A DNA stretch of 64,000 nucleotides from Setophaga petechia (Eukaryota > Chordata > Aves > Passeriformes > Parulidae): assembly GCA_024362935.1 (NCBI GenBank), contig JANCRA010000007.1, forward strand, positions 23,705,503 to 23,769,502. The letters run 5' to 3'. Positions 22,641 to 36,679 of this stretch are shown in pieces. Every line of letters begins with the position of its first letter. The stretch's first letter is position 1. Made by a program: the position numbers and the translations under genes. The notes beneath the pieces were generated by a model that saw only the letters and a program-made list of their open reading frames with translations, was not told where the DNA came from and searched no databases.

Positions 22641-24400
22641 CCTCCAAATCCCTGCTGCACTCTAGTTTGGCAATTTGTTCATTAGTGGAAGTTTTTGGTT
22701 TTTTTGAACCTGGATCATTTGATTTCTCCCCCAAGACAGAAGCAAGATATAATCTTGTCATTAGGAGAGTGAATGTGGTTTTGTATATGTCTGTGTATGT
22801 CTCCTGTGTTAGAAGCATGCTCTGCTTTCTGTCCTGCCTCTATCCTCCCTTTGGGTTTTACTCTGCACTGGACATTGAAAGGCTCAGGTCAGGCTGTGCA
22901 GGGGTAGGAATGTGCCTTTGCCCTCTCGGCATTGTTTAAGCCACACCAAGTACTCAGGCTGTGCTGATGGGAGCACCTTTGGGGCTTTCTTGGGAGATAG
23001 GCTTGGTGGATCTCATGCCCACATTCAGCAGGAGTGGAGCACTGACTTCCCCCCTTGTCAGTGTCAGGGCCATCCTACACAGCAGAGGTGTGAAACACAA
23101 ATCCCAGCTTCCTGGAGAAGCAGCAATTAAATATGTGGTCTCTGACTACCACATGCAGTGGAAACCCACCCTGCTGTAATGCTGCTCTGCTTGTTTTGTG
23201 GTAATGCTTTTTCTAAAGCACCAAGACACCCTGTCCCATCCCCTGGCAGGTTAAGACACCTGTATCTATCTTGCAGACTTCCAAACCATTTTTCCACCCT
23301 GTGTCCTGCTTCCATCCCTGTTTCTGGCTGAGCTAGAGAATTGCTGTGTTACTCAGGCTGTCACTCACACCTCTTCACTGACACCATTTTCAGACCTTTG
23401 TTTCTCTGCTCTCCTCTGCTCCCTGAGTACACACACTCACTACCCTTCACTGTGTTTGCAGTGTCCCATCTTGAGACAAGCCCAGCAGCTCAGTTCAGGT
23501 GCCAAGCCCCAGCCAGCACCACCCAGGTGAAGGAACTCTGGGCAAGTGAGAAGGTTTAGTGCTCCAGGTCCTAAATACGCCATCAGTGTTGTCACTCTGC
23601 CGGCGCACGTTCCTCTTCCCTGGGTTTTTACAGCACATCTTTGTGCCACTTGGCTACAGTAATGAGACCCCAACCTAATTGCTATTCAATAAACTCCATT
23701 TAAATTAACAGCTCCATCCAATGATCACCAACATCTGCTGTTCATCAGGCAGCCTTCCCTCCCCTCGTGCTCCCTGCGTCTCCTTAAATCCCAGTGCCCC
23801 AAAATACAGTGTGTCTGTGCTGGGCATGAGTTAGGTGTAACAGAAACACCATGTCTCTGCTCTCAGCTGTGCTGGGCTTGGGCAGGAACCCACTCACTTG
23901 TGTGGGAGCACACACTCAGCTGCAATGATGAGACTAGGTGAGCCAGAGCAAGATGCAACCACACAAATGCACAAGCATCCCTGTGCCTTTGTCTCACAAG
24001 CACCCAATATCCCAGGCTCCGGATCCTTTGTTGCACTGGCGATTCATTTCCCCTGAATTGCATGTGAAAGAACTGGTGAGGAAAGGAAGTGACTTGTGCA
24101 GTAGACACTGGCAGGGACACCGACTACACAGAAGCTTCACACTCCTTTGTCTCATCATTTCTGTTTGAGGATTTAGTCCAATACCAGCACTGCTCTGGCT
24201 GAAAATCAGGTCCTGACTCTGACTTCTGTAGGTAGGTTCAGTCTGTTTGTTCACAGATTTGTGAAGCCCATGTGTACCTCACAATCTCCAGGAGCTCCAC
24301 AGTGCTTGGGGAGAGGGAAAGTCACCTCTCTGATTCAGAGGTTAACAGGGTCACGCTTCACTTGTGGAAAAACCTCCTGCCTAAAATTAAGCCTCAGCCT
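22641..24400. other. Intergenic, no gene recognised
   Basis: Unique non-coding DNA. The 23660-23740 stretch (CCTAATTGCTATTCAATAAA, then CCAATGATCACC) has the look of a small conserved element. Nothing else is assignable. Confidence 0.6.
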
Positions 24401-24500
24401 TGCAGAAAGCCAGGCCAGGCAAGCCATTAAAAAAAGGTCAAAGATATTATCAGCTCCTAATCCAATTAGGTACTGATTATCTGTGAATTCAGCACAGCCT
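24401..24500. promoter_or_regulatory. Small homeodomain-motif block
   Basis: Contains TAATCC overlapping CAATTA (24458-24468, TAATCCAATTA) and TGATTATC at 24474-24481. TAATCC is the preferred core of K50 homeodomains and CAATTA of Q50 types. The call rests on motifs only. Confidence 0.28.
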
Positions 24501-27500
24501 CACTGTTAGAGCTGTGCTTAGGAAAATGAGCATCTCCAAAAAACCAGCTGGAGATCAAGGAGGCTCTGAGAGCTGAGGCAGCCTTGTGAGAGATTATGCC
24601 TCTGCCTGGGGAGCACCGAGTGTAGCAAGAGCTACGTTGGGTTTTCATTGCTATCTTTCTTCGTATGTGTCACTTGGTGGGTGACATTACACTGCTGATG
24701 AAGGAGGCAGACAGATCTGTAACCATCCCTGCTACTAAATATAAGTTTAAGAACAAAGGGAAACGAGAATTTCTAAATTCGATTAAAATCAGTGATGCAG
24801 CAGCCTGACTTGTTGGGAATTCTCCAGCAAAACATTTTTAATGGAAAATATCATTCTGGCTAACCCAACAGTTTCCATGGGGAAATAACAGTTTTACCGT
24901 TTACTTGTTGGGAGGAATGTTATTTTTTATTTTTGGTCAGTCCAGCAAAACCAACACATTTAAAGGAGGTTTCCTCCTAGTGATGTTCTGGAAAAAACCT
25001 TTCAGTGTGGTAGAAATCTAACTGTTTTTAATCTGGGACTTGATTGCTTTATTAAGGGGATTATGTGATACAGTCCTGAGATACCAGGGGAATGGATTTG
25101 CTCCCCTGGCAGGCGGTCTGACTTTGAGAAAAGAGATTTTGTGTGCTGAGTGGTGGCTGAAAGAGTTATGGAAATTACCCCCTGTGGTTCCATCCCCTTG
25201 TCTCTGGACAAGAAGGACTTTGAGGTTTGTTTGGTTTTTCTTGCTGATAATAGGACTGAACCATGGCAGGTTTCTCTCCCTAAATGGAGCACCTTGCACA
25301 TCTTGCTGTGGCAAACTTCCTTGTAAATGTGTGAGTGGCTTGGGGGTGTTTCTTTTGTGAAAACAGGGAGAGGTGCTCTGGACAGGGCAAGTCCTGCTGC
25401 ACCAAGTCCTGGATTTGTTTTTAAGTGTGATTCACAGAATGGATTTGGGGAATAACTCCCTCTGCCCTTTGTGGACCTCCTTCCTTGAAGGCAACATCAG
25501 TTCTGTTTCTTATTTGTAAAAAGCAACAATTCTAATATCTTCCCATGTGTTTTACAGTCTCCCATGCCTGGCTGGGCAGAGCCAGACAGGTTTGCAGTAC
25601 CTAGCTGAGCAGCTCTATGGATTTCCACTGTTGCTGTTTGGCTGCAATGACATTTTAGTTGTAGCTTCTGCCTTAAGAAAGTGATACTCCTTCACAAAGA
25701 AATCTGCCTGTCTGCAGGGGCTTGCAGATGCTGACAAGTGGGGATCAGACTGGAAGGGCAGCACTCCTGATGGGGCTGGGACTCTGGTACCACTTCCTAA
25801 CCTCCAGGAAAAAGCAAGTTCTGATCACAGGCTGGATCGGCCAAGGGTGTTGGGCTCTGCAGGAGTTGAACCATTCTGGATCTGAGTGCCGACAATGGTT
25901 CTTGCTTCTGACACAGATTTGCTGCTCAACTTGGGAAGATGGAGTTTCCCTTCCATCTTTTAGCTGTGAGAGCAGCTTTTTGGCCAAAGAGTAACAGTCA
26001 GAGTCTATGCTTTGGGTTTACATCTGCTGAACATCTGGGCTTGAGAGTTTAGCCATGCAGCAATGGTCACCAGCGTGCACTTGTAAAGGGCATCTATTAC
26101 ACTGCATTAACCCCACGTGGACACATGCAGGCAGGATTAAGAAGCCATAATCACATTCAGCTTGGTGGGCTTTTGAAAGAGAAATCAAATGAAGGCTGTG
26201 AACAAGGACATCCCTGCGGGAGCTTAACACAATTTGGCTAATCCACTTGGCGTGTAAATGGTTTGTTCAACTTCATCTTTCCTGCCAGCATGTATAGACA
26301 AGGTGGGAGTGAGAACATGCGGGCTTAGACACTCAGGTAAGCTGAGTCAGGTCTTCTGTGGGGGTCTGGCTCTGGAGTTCCTGTTAGAGAGGGGCCCTTC
26401 CCTGTGAGTCTGAAACAAACTGGGGGGAAAGTGCAACGGGCATAGCTGAGGGCAGGGCAGCTTCTCAGGCTAAGTGAAAGACAGAGGAGGACATGTTGGT
26501 AAATAGTCCATTAACATCCAGTGTCACTCCATTAATTTCACTGAATAAATCTGTCCTCTTTTCTTCCTCCCATCTCCTATGGCCCGAGCTGGAGGCTGTT
26601 TGCTGGACTGAAGCAGTACCCAACAAAACCAGCGTTGTTCTGGTCAGACCCTTACTAAAAGCTCAGTGAGCTCCAGGACCAGCACTGTCTCTTTGATTTG
26701 ACAAAGGCGGACAAAAATGGCAAGTGTTGCTCTCATGAAGAAAGTTGGAATTGAGTGGTATTTTCTCTCTTCTTCCCTCCTCCGGAAAGGCAAGCAGATG
26801 CCTTCCAGACAGCATCTGTACAGCTACACTCATCCTGCCAAGAGGGCACCCTTCCCTCCACATCTGCATCTCCCCAATGAGGACAAAGCCCATAGAGGAT
26901 GGGAGGAACAGCTCACTCTGTTTCTGAGACGAGATCTCTGCTGATAGAGAGCTAAAGCTCAAGGCAGGCAGGCGCAACAGCTCCCTGGGCTGAGCTGGGA
27001 CTTCATGGCCAGGGAAAGAGTTGCAGCCAGTTCCCAGCTGGAGCAGTTTGCCTTACACCCATGGCCTGCAGCACGGAAGCCCAAGGTACTGCCACCTGGT
27101 TAAAGAAGCAACTCTGCTAGAACATCAAATAAATTAGGGGATTTTGTTCTGCATCACTCTTGGAGCGACAGCACATGTTATACTGCAAGACAATTATCTG
27201 TGTGGGAGACACTGGTGAGGCCCCCACAGCCCATGGCACCTCCATTCCCTCCTGCCACTGCAATGGTTCATGCTATCAGTAGCTTCAAAGACCATCAGAA
27301 TCTGGGTTTTTTGTGATGGGTGCTTCACTGGCAATCAGTGCAATCAAAGAGAGTGAGCACAAGGTGGAGGAGGGAGAAGAGGTACGAGGTGAAGCTGGTG
27401 CAGGGACTACAGTGCCCTGAAGGAAAGTTCAGGTATAAGGACATTGAGCATCTCTCCTCTGCAAAAGTGGCAGTGGATGTGTCCCTGCCCCTGTCTCTAC

Positions 27501-28620
27501 CTTACTCAGCTGTGTGGGTTGTGGCTGTAATGAATTCATACCTATAAAATACTACTTAAAATTCCTCACAAGCTAGCATCAGAGACATGGAATGGTGTGA
27601 CTGACCTACATCCCTTCACGGTAATCCCCAGTCCTGTCTCAGGCCTTCCCAGACCGCATGCAATCACATCCAGCCCTTATCTCCATGGATCAGTGGAGAT
27701 TTTGGTTGCCAGGTAGAGATCTCATTGATTGTTTTTTTTAATTGATGTTGCTATGGCAGGAAAGAGTTTTGCCCTATTGGAGACTGCATGGCTGCAGGTA
27801 AAGACTGCCACAGTTTGTGTAAGGTTTAATTACAGAAGATGACTCGAGTGACCTATCTCTAAAAAGCACTAAAAAAGCCCTGTTAGGACCAGGCAAGATG
27901 GGCCACTTTGGCAAGCACTGGCAGGTGGGAGCTCCCCATCTGTAACCAACATTGCTAACCAGAGTCCCCAGCAACTTCTCCTCCAGTATAAGGCAGCTCA
28001 TGACTTGCTTCCTAAACAGTTGGTGAGATAAATACCTTTCCTTATCCCTTTGCCAATGCAGCCAGGACGCTCCTGCATGACTGGGGCACTGCTGCCTTTG
28101 CATGCCACAAACTACCCCACAGGTCCTGCTGGGGGGCAAATGGGTTGTGTGGAGTGGCTGAGTTGGAGGGCAAAGACAACAAATGATGTTTTAGTTTCAG
28201 TTATGCCTTCTCCCATGGGAAGGCAGGGAAAAGGTGAGAAGGGACCCTTGCTCTGGCATGCATCCTTCACATCCCCTTCCCACCGACTCTGGGGCAGCTG
28301 CAAAATTCACCACTTTCCCAGCACTCACCCAGGAGGGAACAACGATAATAAAAACGAAATCAGAATGATTCCCTTCCCTAGACTGGGGGGACGGGAAGGG
28401 AACAAGCTCTTGGGAACGTCTTGGATTTCATAGCCTCCCCTGTCAAACGTGACTTTTCAGAGAGAAAGTCGCCGCCACTGGCTTGTCCTTTGTGTCTGCA
28501 GAAAGGGGGTCCTCTCTCAGCTTTTCCCTTGTTATTGGATCTGGTCAGAGGGGCTGCGGTCCTGCCACTTCCACCATGCAAAAGAAACAGATTTGTCATC
28601 CCTGATGGGCTCTGCTTTCC
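24501..28620. other. Intergenic, no gene recognised
   Basis: Unique non-coding DNA. The 26010-26280 stretch has an even, unique texture and might be a conserved element or a very old repeat; I cannot place it in a family. No credible coding region. Confidence 0.6.
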
Positions 28621-28820
28621 CAGCCTCTCTTGCCTCATTTAAAGAAAACCCCCAATCCCTCAACAATGTAGAGCTTGAAATCTTTTCTTCCTACTTGATA
28701 CTTCGTTACTGTGATTGCTTTTTATTGATTGACAGAGCTGCCTTTGCAAACACCCGGGACCCTCAGAGAATTGCAAGCAGCCGATACAACCCTGCTCTGA
28801 AACACGTGCACACAACTTCT
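28621..28820. promoter_or_regulatory. Candidate element with perfect PBX-MEIS site
   Basis: TGATTGACAG at 28726-28735 is an exact PBX-MEIS/PREP composite consensus, preceded by TTTATT. A CACGTG E-box lies at 28803-28808. The surrounding sequence is unique and has scattered CpGs. Confidence 0.42.
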
Positions 28821-30949
28821 CCCACTGAGCACGACAGAGCTGTACCTTCCCCTGCTCCTGAAACACAGCGTCCTTGGAGGGACACTGGGAAGACTGGGAG
28901 ATGGTTTCTCTGACAGCCTGGGAAACACAGAGCTGGGCCATCAAGGGAGGAACACCTGGGCAAGAGGCTGCCACCAAGATCTTTATTAATATTAGCCAGA
29001 ACTATCTTTTTCTGATCTCCAAGGGCAGGCTGCGGCTCTATGGGAAATCACTGCACAGAGATTTGCCACTACATCAGTGATACACAGGTCATGGCAGGAA
29101 CTTTGGTTTACTTCTCCTGAAAATCTCCCTGCTTCCTCCAAACCCATGCTGTGTCTCACTACTGGCTTCATGTAAACGATGACTCTGTTTTTCTATCCAT
29201 GAAAACATGCGGACTATGTTTGGACAACAACTATGAGGGGTGTTGCCCAGTCACCCCAGATACAAGAGACAAAACTCATTATATACAATGCACTGGTCAG
29301 GGCTTGCTAGTGTTAGGTCTTGGCTGGTTTCATTCCTGGCTGCCAGCGGGCAGGAATACAGGTGGAGGAACAGGTGAAGCAGTAAGATCACACAGCAAAG
29401 CAAAGCACTGGCAGCTTTCTTGCTCTCTCTTGATAGAATTTAGGAAGACAGCAACTCCCAGCAACCAGATCCCCCGAGGTGGTCTGGAGGATGTGTCTGC
29501 CTGCCCTGGGTCTTCAATCAAACCTGAGGATACTTTTGTTTCCTGACTTTCTGAGGAAACATTGCTCAGAAAGTAGGAGACAAAATGCAACTGTCAGAAT
29601 ACAGATCTTGGCCATGATGTATGGGGCAGTGAGATGGGCTGCTGCTTGTTATCCCCTGCCCTGTTGCAGCAGCAGACAAGGGGATGATGCAAAAAGTCAT
29701 CGCCAGCCAGCAGGCAGATCACAGGGAGCCCAGCCATAAGAAAAAGATGACCTGAAAGGATCACTTGTAAAGGTGAGGAGAGCAGTAGCTATTAACCTGC
29801 TGCAGACACTGATTAAAGACACACTATCCTATACCTTACATTCAAGGTTTTCTAGCCACACTAGGAATAGCAATAATTCTTAAGCAAGAAGTGCTTCCAG
29901 TGCTGTTTCCAAGTGTTTTAAATTTTAAAGCAGGTCTTTTCTCTCCTTCCTGCAGGCAGGAAGCTATTGGGCTGGCCCAGTAGTGCCAACCCAGCCCATA
30001 CTTCCATTAGATCAGCACTTCAGCACCACTCGCTGAGATGGCTTCACACAAGCGCAGGCTGGGGTTGTCTTGCTCTGCCTGAGCAAAGCACTTAACCAAA
30101 GCAGCAGTGTAAAAGCTGGGGATGTGAGCTCAGCCAGCTCACAAAGCAGCCTGCCCTCACCTGCCCCAGTGTGTCAGAGATGCTTTTCCCTCCTGCCTTC
30201 TCTGTGGCACCAAGCAGTGGGTGGGATCCCTTCCCAGTGGCAGATACCAAGAGCAAGGGAGCTGTCTGTGTTGGGAGCAGCATTTACCAGTGTACACACT
30301 GGCACTGCTCTGGCCACCAGCTGCCTCTATTCCCACTCCATCCTCTCTGCAACAGTTTCTACCCTGCAGCAGGTTATCTTTTTGCTTGCGTAAATTTTGG
30401 ACACAACCAAGAAGTCTTTCCACAGCTGCAGTGCAGGCTGTTTGGTACTAGCATACAGCCCTCTATCCCCAAATTTGCTTTGTTTTGACATGAGACCTTT
30501 CTGAGCCTCCCTGGTATCTCCCAGCAAAGGGAAACACTGGCACAAGGACATGATCAGCTTACAGCAACAGTTTGTGTAATGCTACTGATGGGCATTAGCA
30601 CCCTTCTTCCCCTCTGGAAGCCGGGGCACTCTGGCCACATCTGGGAGCATGGGGGAGCTGCAGGGCAAGCGGGCATGTATCAGCTGCCAGGCTTCTGCGT
30701 TGGGGATGCCTGGCAGCTTTGCCTCCAGGAATATCTTCCCTGTGGTGAGGGCAGCTTTAAGCAGTGCCCCAAAGTCCTGACATCTTGGAAAGGTTTTTCC
30801 CTTTGTTTCGTTTTCCTCTTTTCCAGATCTGACTTAAAACAGAGATCAGGATGACTCTCAGCAAGCAAAGATCCCATGACTGTTTCCCCAAGAGCCAGGA
30901 TATTAGTCCTTGTATGCTGGCCATATTCCAGCTCGGGAAATTACCTTCT
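28821..30949. other. Intergenic, no gene recognised
   Basis: Unique CpG-poor DNA with no assignable genes or repeats. Confidence 0.65.
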
Positions 30950-31175
30950 GCCTCCCCAAATCCCCCCTGCGGTTTCAATTGGATACGGGCTTCTTCGCTC
31001 TCTTGCCGAAACTGCTGTGCCGGGTTGCTGTGCGCGGTTAAGCAGCTGCTGTCGGAGGTGGGTGACAGGATTGATCCGGGGTGCTGGGCCGGCGCTGCGC
31101 GGGGGCAGGAGCGCCGCCTGCCGAAACACCGCCGCTCCTGGGGATCACACTGGCCCCTACGGGCTCTATTCCCAG
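30950..31175. promoter_or_regulatory. Orphan CpG cluster
   Basis: Roughly twenty CpGs fall within about 200 bp, including GCCGGCGCTGCGCGGG near 31089, inside an otherwise CpG-poor desert. Open frames across it in several frames reflect GC content. It may mark a distal regulatory CpG island or an unannotated non-coding transcript start. Confidence 0.5.
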
Positions 31176-32220
31176 GCTTAGCCCCCTCTTCTACCCCTTG
31201 GCCTTGCAGAACCACGACTTGCCCACACTGAGATGGATTTTGCTTCATTTTCCACCATGTCAGCTGCCTGGCCGAGCACCAGCTGCTGGAGCATCGATGT
31301 GCTCACGCACCTGGAGAACACGTGCTCTTCTCACAGGCGTGTTGAGGCACAGGATCTCTCTCCCCCTGGCTAGTCCTCATGTCTTTGCAGAATAGCTATG
31401 GGCTTTTGGCCATTCCAGGGCTTGTGCCTCTGGGAACAGCTCTGGGGCAGCATGTGGGGTGGTATACCTGCAGTGTGAGGTTCTGAGCAGAAAATCATCA
31501 TGGACTCTGCCCAGAGGAATGGTCCTGTTCTGTCCTCAGTCCAGGGCACAGCCAACAGCAGAACCCCTTTCACCAGCCCTTGTGCTGGGGAAGGCACCAG
31601 CATGTCTCATCTACCCCGCGCTGGAGCAAATCCCAGGAGTCAGTGACCCTGGAAGAAGAATCCCAGAGGTCTTCAGACTGAAGCTGCTCAACCTCGAGTT
31701 AAAAATGCAACACTGTCAAGCAGCCAGGCTTTGCGTTGTTCTTGTTGCCAGAATCTATATAAGCAAATTACTTTGCTGTCAGGAATACAACAGGAGACAG
31801 AGAGAGAAATCCCCTGCTCAGGCACTCTGGAGACAGGACTGCAATATTCTGAGTAATGCAGCCATATCACTGACATTCCCTGACATCTGGGGAATACAAA
31901 AAAAAAAAAAAAAAAAAACTATCACAAAACCTTTAGTCATTTAATAGATGTGATTTGTGGATGAACTATAATATACAGTGAAAGGTGGGATCAGCAATGG
32001 CCTTTAATGAAGTGTCTTGGAGGAAATCTCACATGTTTGCCTATGCATGTCAAGGGAAGATGTTTATATAAATATACAACATTTGCACACACATCTGTTA
32101 AACAGTCTTCCTATATGTCCTATGTGTGCACATAGAAATGTATGCATCTGTGCATGTGCCTGTGCTGTGGGCAAGAGAGCTGCCAGCAGCAGTAAAATTT
32201 CAATCCAGCGTGCAGACAGC
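31176..32220. other. Intergenic, no gene recognised
   Basis: Unique DNA with a 21-base A run at 31898-31918. No CR1 or other element is recognisable next to it. Confidence 0.65.
31898..31918 (+). repeat. Poly(A) tract, 21 bases
   Basis: An uninterrupted A run. No recognisable retroposed gene or SINE lies immediately upstream. Confidence 0.95.
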
Positions 32221-32399
32221 AGTGGGGCCCGCGGACAGGAGCTCAGCCCTCTCCTCTCCCCATGAATCAAAGCCCACGGATGAGGATCAGTGCGGACGTC
32301 AACTCTGGTGCCAGCTCTTCTTCCCTGGCTCCTCCGGGCTGGATTCTCTCCCCTCCTTGCCCCCCCCAGCCCCCCTATTTCCTACCCCCCTTTCCCTTC

Positions 32400-32690
32400 C
32401 CAGCAGGATGACATTCATCCATCATCCAGCATTTTAAGTGCTGGCATGTCATTGAGGCTGTCAGCCGCCCTCTTTGCTCAGTGCAAGGAGCTCCGCTTGG
32501 CGGCTTGGTGCAACCGTTTCCATTTGGAGCCTGTAATCCTCCTATTCGGCTTAGTTCCACTCGGTTTCCCAGAGAGCACAGTGAGGAAAACCCGGTGGGA
32601 TAGCAGTAGATTATATCAAATAATAAAGAGAAGGCTTGCTCTAATAACTCCAACTACAGGATACTCAGGCACTGCCAGGGGTCGAGCACT
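32400..32690. promoter_or_regulatory. Candidate conserved non-coding element
   Basis: Even, non-repetitive sequence with retained CpGs. It includes CATTTTAAGTGCTGGCATG (32431-32449, with an NKX2-like TTAAGTG core), a GGAGCCTGTAATCC segment near 32526, and AGATTATATCAAATAATAAA near 32608. The texture suggests constraint; function is unknown. Confidence 0.38.
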
Positions 32691-35600
32691 GCAACCTGCC
32701 AGGGCAAATCCTCTATAGACTTTACCCCTTTTGCTCCCAAAGTCAGAGACACCCTGGATCCCACCTCAGTGCCACCGGGTGTAAATCTGGAATTAACTCC
32801 CCTGACTTCAGTGGAACTACTCCAGATTTATGACTGAAATTGAGCTTGGGATCTGGCCCCAGCTCAAATCCTGTGGGTGTAAACTGAGCTGTAGCAACTT
32901 GGCCCCACAGCTGAAAAATGGATTGACATAAGGAGAAGAAGGATGGAGACAGGGTTACTTAGGAAAGTCAGCACAAGGTGCCAGGGAAAAGTCATTTCAC
33001 TATCCCTTGCCCAGAGGGCTGGCATTCCTCAGAGGTCTGCCTGTATTTCATCTCAACAAATGAACACGTCCTGATGTCAAATGTGCTCTTCAGAGAAGAT
33101 GGACTGTTCAGCAGCAGCTACTACTGTGGGGACGCTCTCTCTCATACCCCATAATCCCACTACACTCCCAGCAGATCCTCTTTGAAGCCCACACTGCCCT
33201 AACCCACACATGTGCTTGCCCCAGCTGTTCCAGGTGCCATTGCACTGAAAGGTAGCCTGAGAGACAGCGCAGCTGCCAGCCCAACCCCACTATGTCATGC
33301 TCGGCTACTCAGGTTTAAACTGGGAGTTAGAGGAGATGCTTATTTTAGAAGCAAGTTGTTTTTGCAGCATGCTTAGTCAAAGCAAAAGCAGGAGGGAAGG
33401 CAGGGGGATTATTTAAAGGGAAAACCCCTGAGCATGGACCCAGGCACTGGGCTAATTTTATAAGTCAGACTATCCTGGAGTCATGACAAGGGTCTCAGTG
33501 GGACTTTGAGAAGTGGGCAGCGCACCAGAAGAAAGTGGGGTCCAGGACTGGTCATGTATGGACTGGGGCTGAGAGTCTGTGTGGATACACTCTATCAGCT
33601 ACTTTGGCTGTAGCAAGCAGCTTGTGATTAGTGCCTCAGTTTTCCCAACCCTGTGGGAGGATAAGCTTTCATGTGAGGTCACTAAAAGAAAGAGTCAAGA
33701 CTTCAGGTGTGCAGATGGCAACTAGAAAAGAGCAACTTTTTCAGTCTCTGAGAAAACATAAAAAGAAATCTCTGAGGACTGGTTTGTCTTTGTGGTATTT
33801 TTATGCACTACTTGCAAAAATGCTGGGATAGAGGTCCCCAGCAGCTTCCTGCCAGAGGTGTAGGCATTTGTAGGAAGGATGCAAGCCAAGGGGCCAGGAC
33901 TGTATGGAGCCAGCTGGTGAGTGCTCATTCCACATCTTCAGATTCAAGACTGGGTTGTAACATCACCTCTGCTTCTGAAGCCCTGCCCCACTGTCCCAAC
34001 ATCTGCAAAACCCAGGAGCCAGCACTCACCTGCTTACAATGCCGGAGCATGGCAGCACTTTGTAGGGCAGCAGTCCCAGGCCTGCAGAGCCCTGACTCAC
34101 CCTCCTCTCCTGGCTGGGCACTAGTGGAGCACGCTGGGGGATGTGCGTGTGTGCATGTCTGCCTGTGCTCCTTCCCTGCACCTGCCAGCCTGCTGATCTA
34201 TAAGCTAATCCTACCCCAAGCTGATCTATAACTAATTCACTTACAACACAATTGCAATATCGATTCCCAAACTCCTTTGCAGACAGTGCTAAAATGTGTG
34301 TGTGTGTGCAGCAGGGACAAGGGAGCCGGCTGACAAAAAGCCAGCACATGGGGAGGGCTCCACTCTTCACGGGGGAGATCAGAACATGCTGCAGAGGCAG
34401 TTCCATGTGTGCCTTTAAAGTCCTTCCCTTTGTCTCCACTGCCACCAAGGGCTATAATGGCTGTGGAGAGTTCTGAACGTACCTTTCTGCCCAGACATCC
34501 TATGGATCTTATGCATCCTCCATCCTTGCACCTGTGTGTCGCCAAGCATGGGGTGCTTTTTGTCTTTCCCCACCATTTCAGCAGAGCAATCCTAGTCCTA
34601 CACTCTCCCCCACTATGGGAACCAGAGCCACACAAGCAGGCGTGGGTGCTGGACATCCATGTCTGGAGGAGAAGCACATGAGCCAATGGCTCCCACAGTT
34701 CCTGGTCCACCCCTAGATGACAGGGAAATTTAGCCCAGCAGAGACAACTACCTGCTGTATGGATCAACAGCATCTGAGAGCAAACTTGAACTCAGTGCTG
34801 TGCACCTGACCTTGCTCATACCAAACTGGTTTGGGTTCAGTCTAAGTGGTAAAAAACCCAGCACAACCTGAGACCAAATGGTCTTGGTATCTTCCCAATT
34901 CATGGGGCAAGCAGATGCTATTGCAGTGTGTTCCTCCTGCACTGAGCCACTGGCACAGCATGCAGGGGCAGCATGGAGCTTAAAACTCCACCAGCTCCTG
35001 CAAGGGGCACTTAATTTCTGTGTGTCTTGACAAAGTTTACCAGCAGCAGCACATGATAACTCTGAAGACACCTAGGAAAGCTCCTGTTCTGGTCAGTGGT
35101 CTCTGAGATCAACTCTTTACTCCAGGAGCCATGTTTGAAAGGTTGATTTATGCAGCACAAAGTAAAGAAGACATATTTAATGATGAATGGAAATGTCATA
35201 TTGATCCTATGGGCAGGCTGTGAAATATGGTTGCACACGGGCTGTCGCCGAATCCACTGAGCAAGTGGAGGCATTTGACAGCAGGGCAGTCAATATGGGG
35301 ATCAAGCTGCCCCCGTGCATCTGCCTCCCCGATAAGCAACACTAAACTGGGATGGAAATTGGGAAAAAGCTCCTAGGCTTGAGTGAAGAGAAGATATTGA
35401 AGGATTCTCCCATCCATCCAACCAATAACTAATACTATCAGTACCTCGGGGATGTTTGCAGGCATGCAGGGTGACAGGGCTGCCATCGCATCGCGTGCAG
35501 CGTGGTGGGGCACTGACTGAGGCCACGGTAGCTCCAACATTAAATAATACTGACAAGAGGCAAGACTGTGTGTGGTGGAAGGACAAAGACATGTCTCTCA

Positions 35601-36679
35601 CCAAATACAGCTCAGTGATGGATGTCCCATGCAGTCTGTGGCAGCAGCAGCACTACCCAATGCCTGTGATTCTCTCCACAAGGGAAAGGCGACATCCCCA
35701 GGGTTGCCAGAACTCAGGGTGGAATACTGACAGTGCTATTGTTCATTCTAAGGGGCATCTTTGGTCCCCTTTGGAAATTGACCCCACAACAATATTGCCA
35801 TATGGGGTGGCCCCAAAGGGACTTTGGTGACCACCTTCATTGCCCTGCCCTGCTTGCATTGCAGCCATGAGGCTCTTTGAGTTGCTGTAAGAGGAAGGTT
35901 CCACTTGGACAGAGCACAGCAGAGGGGTAAAGTGATCTTAAACTGGCAAAAAAAGAGCATCAGCCTCATATAATTTCTCTGAAAACAAGATTTATTGAAG
36001 TTCTGTCTGTGGAAATCACTGCAGTGTGGAACACTCACCATATAGATTCGATCACTGACTCGTACCCTACTACATTTTTCATTAGGAAAAATATTGGCTG
36101 AGAAAGTTTGACCCCATAATCTCTGCATTTTAAACAATAACCAAGGAAAATAAAAGTGACGGGCTAGGGAAATCTCTTCCACTTCAGCACTCCCCTAGGT
36201 AGGAGCTAGGAGCTGTAAATCACTCCTCTGGACCAGAGCTACTCACTATGACCCTTTGTGTCCAGACCCCTCCAGACCTGATGCTCTTTGGCCACATCTA
36301 CCCAAGGAGTCTCTGGTGTGGACACAATGTACATCAGTACCTGCTGGAGGACTGAGCCACACCACTGTGTGCTCAGAGGGCAACAATTCAGAAAACAGGA
36401 CTCTACTCTCACCATGATTTGGGATCCTGATATGCCCAAGGAAGGATAGTCTCCACTGTAGGGCAAATCAAAGATAACACTCATTGGAGACTCAGCTTCT
36501 CATCTTTCTGTAATAAGATCTCCTTGGTCTGCACAAGGCTAACATACAGGACAGGCAGAGCTCTACAGAGTCAGTAGAACTGTCATCTACGCCTTCAGTT
36601 TGGCCAACATGCCCCTGTCACCCCACCAGCATCACACAAGGGATGGCTGGAGTCTCAGCTGCCGCTCCACCACAGCCCC
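32691..36679. other. Intergenic, no gene recognised
   Basis: Unique non-coding DNA. A slightly CpG-enriched patch lies at 35225-35540 (for example CATCGCATCGCGTGCAGCG at 35484-35502). A short GT run sits at 34295-34309. No credible coding region. Confidence 0.6.

Noticed and set aside
31898..31918. Poly(A) run as the tail of a processed pseudogene
   Set aside because: The preceding kilobase does not resemble any gene I recognise, and no target-site duplication is apparent.
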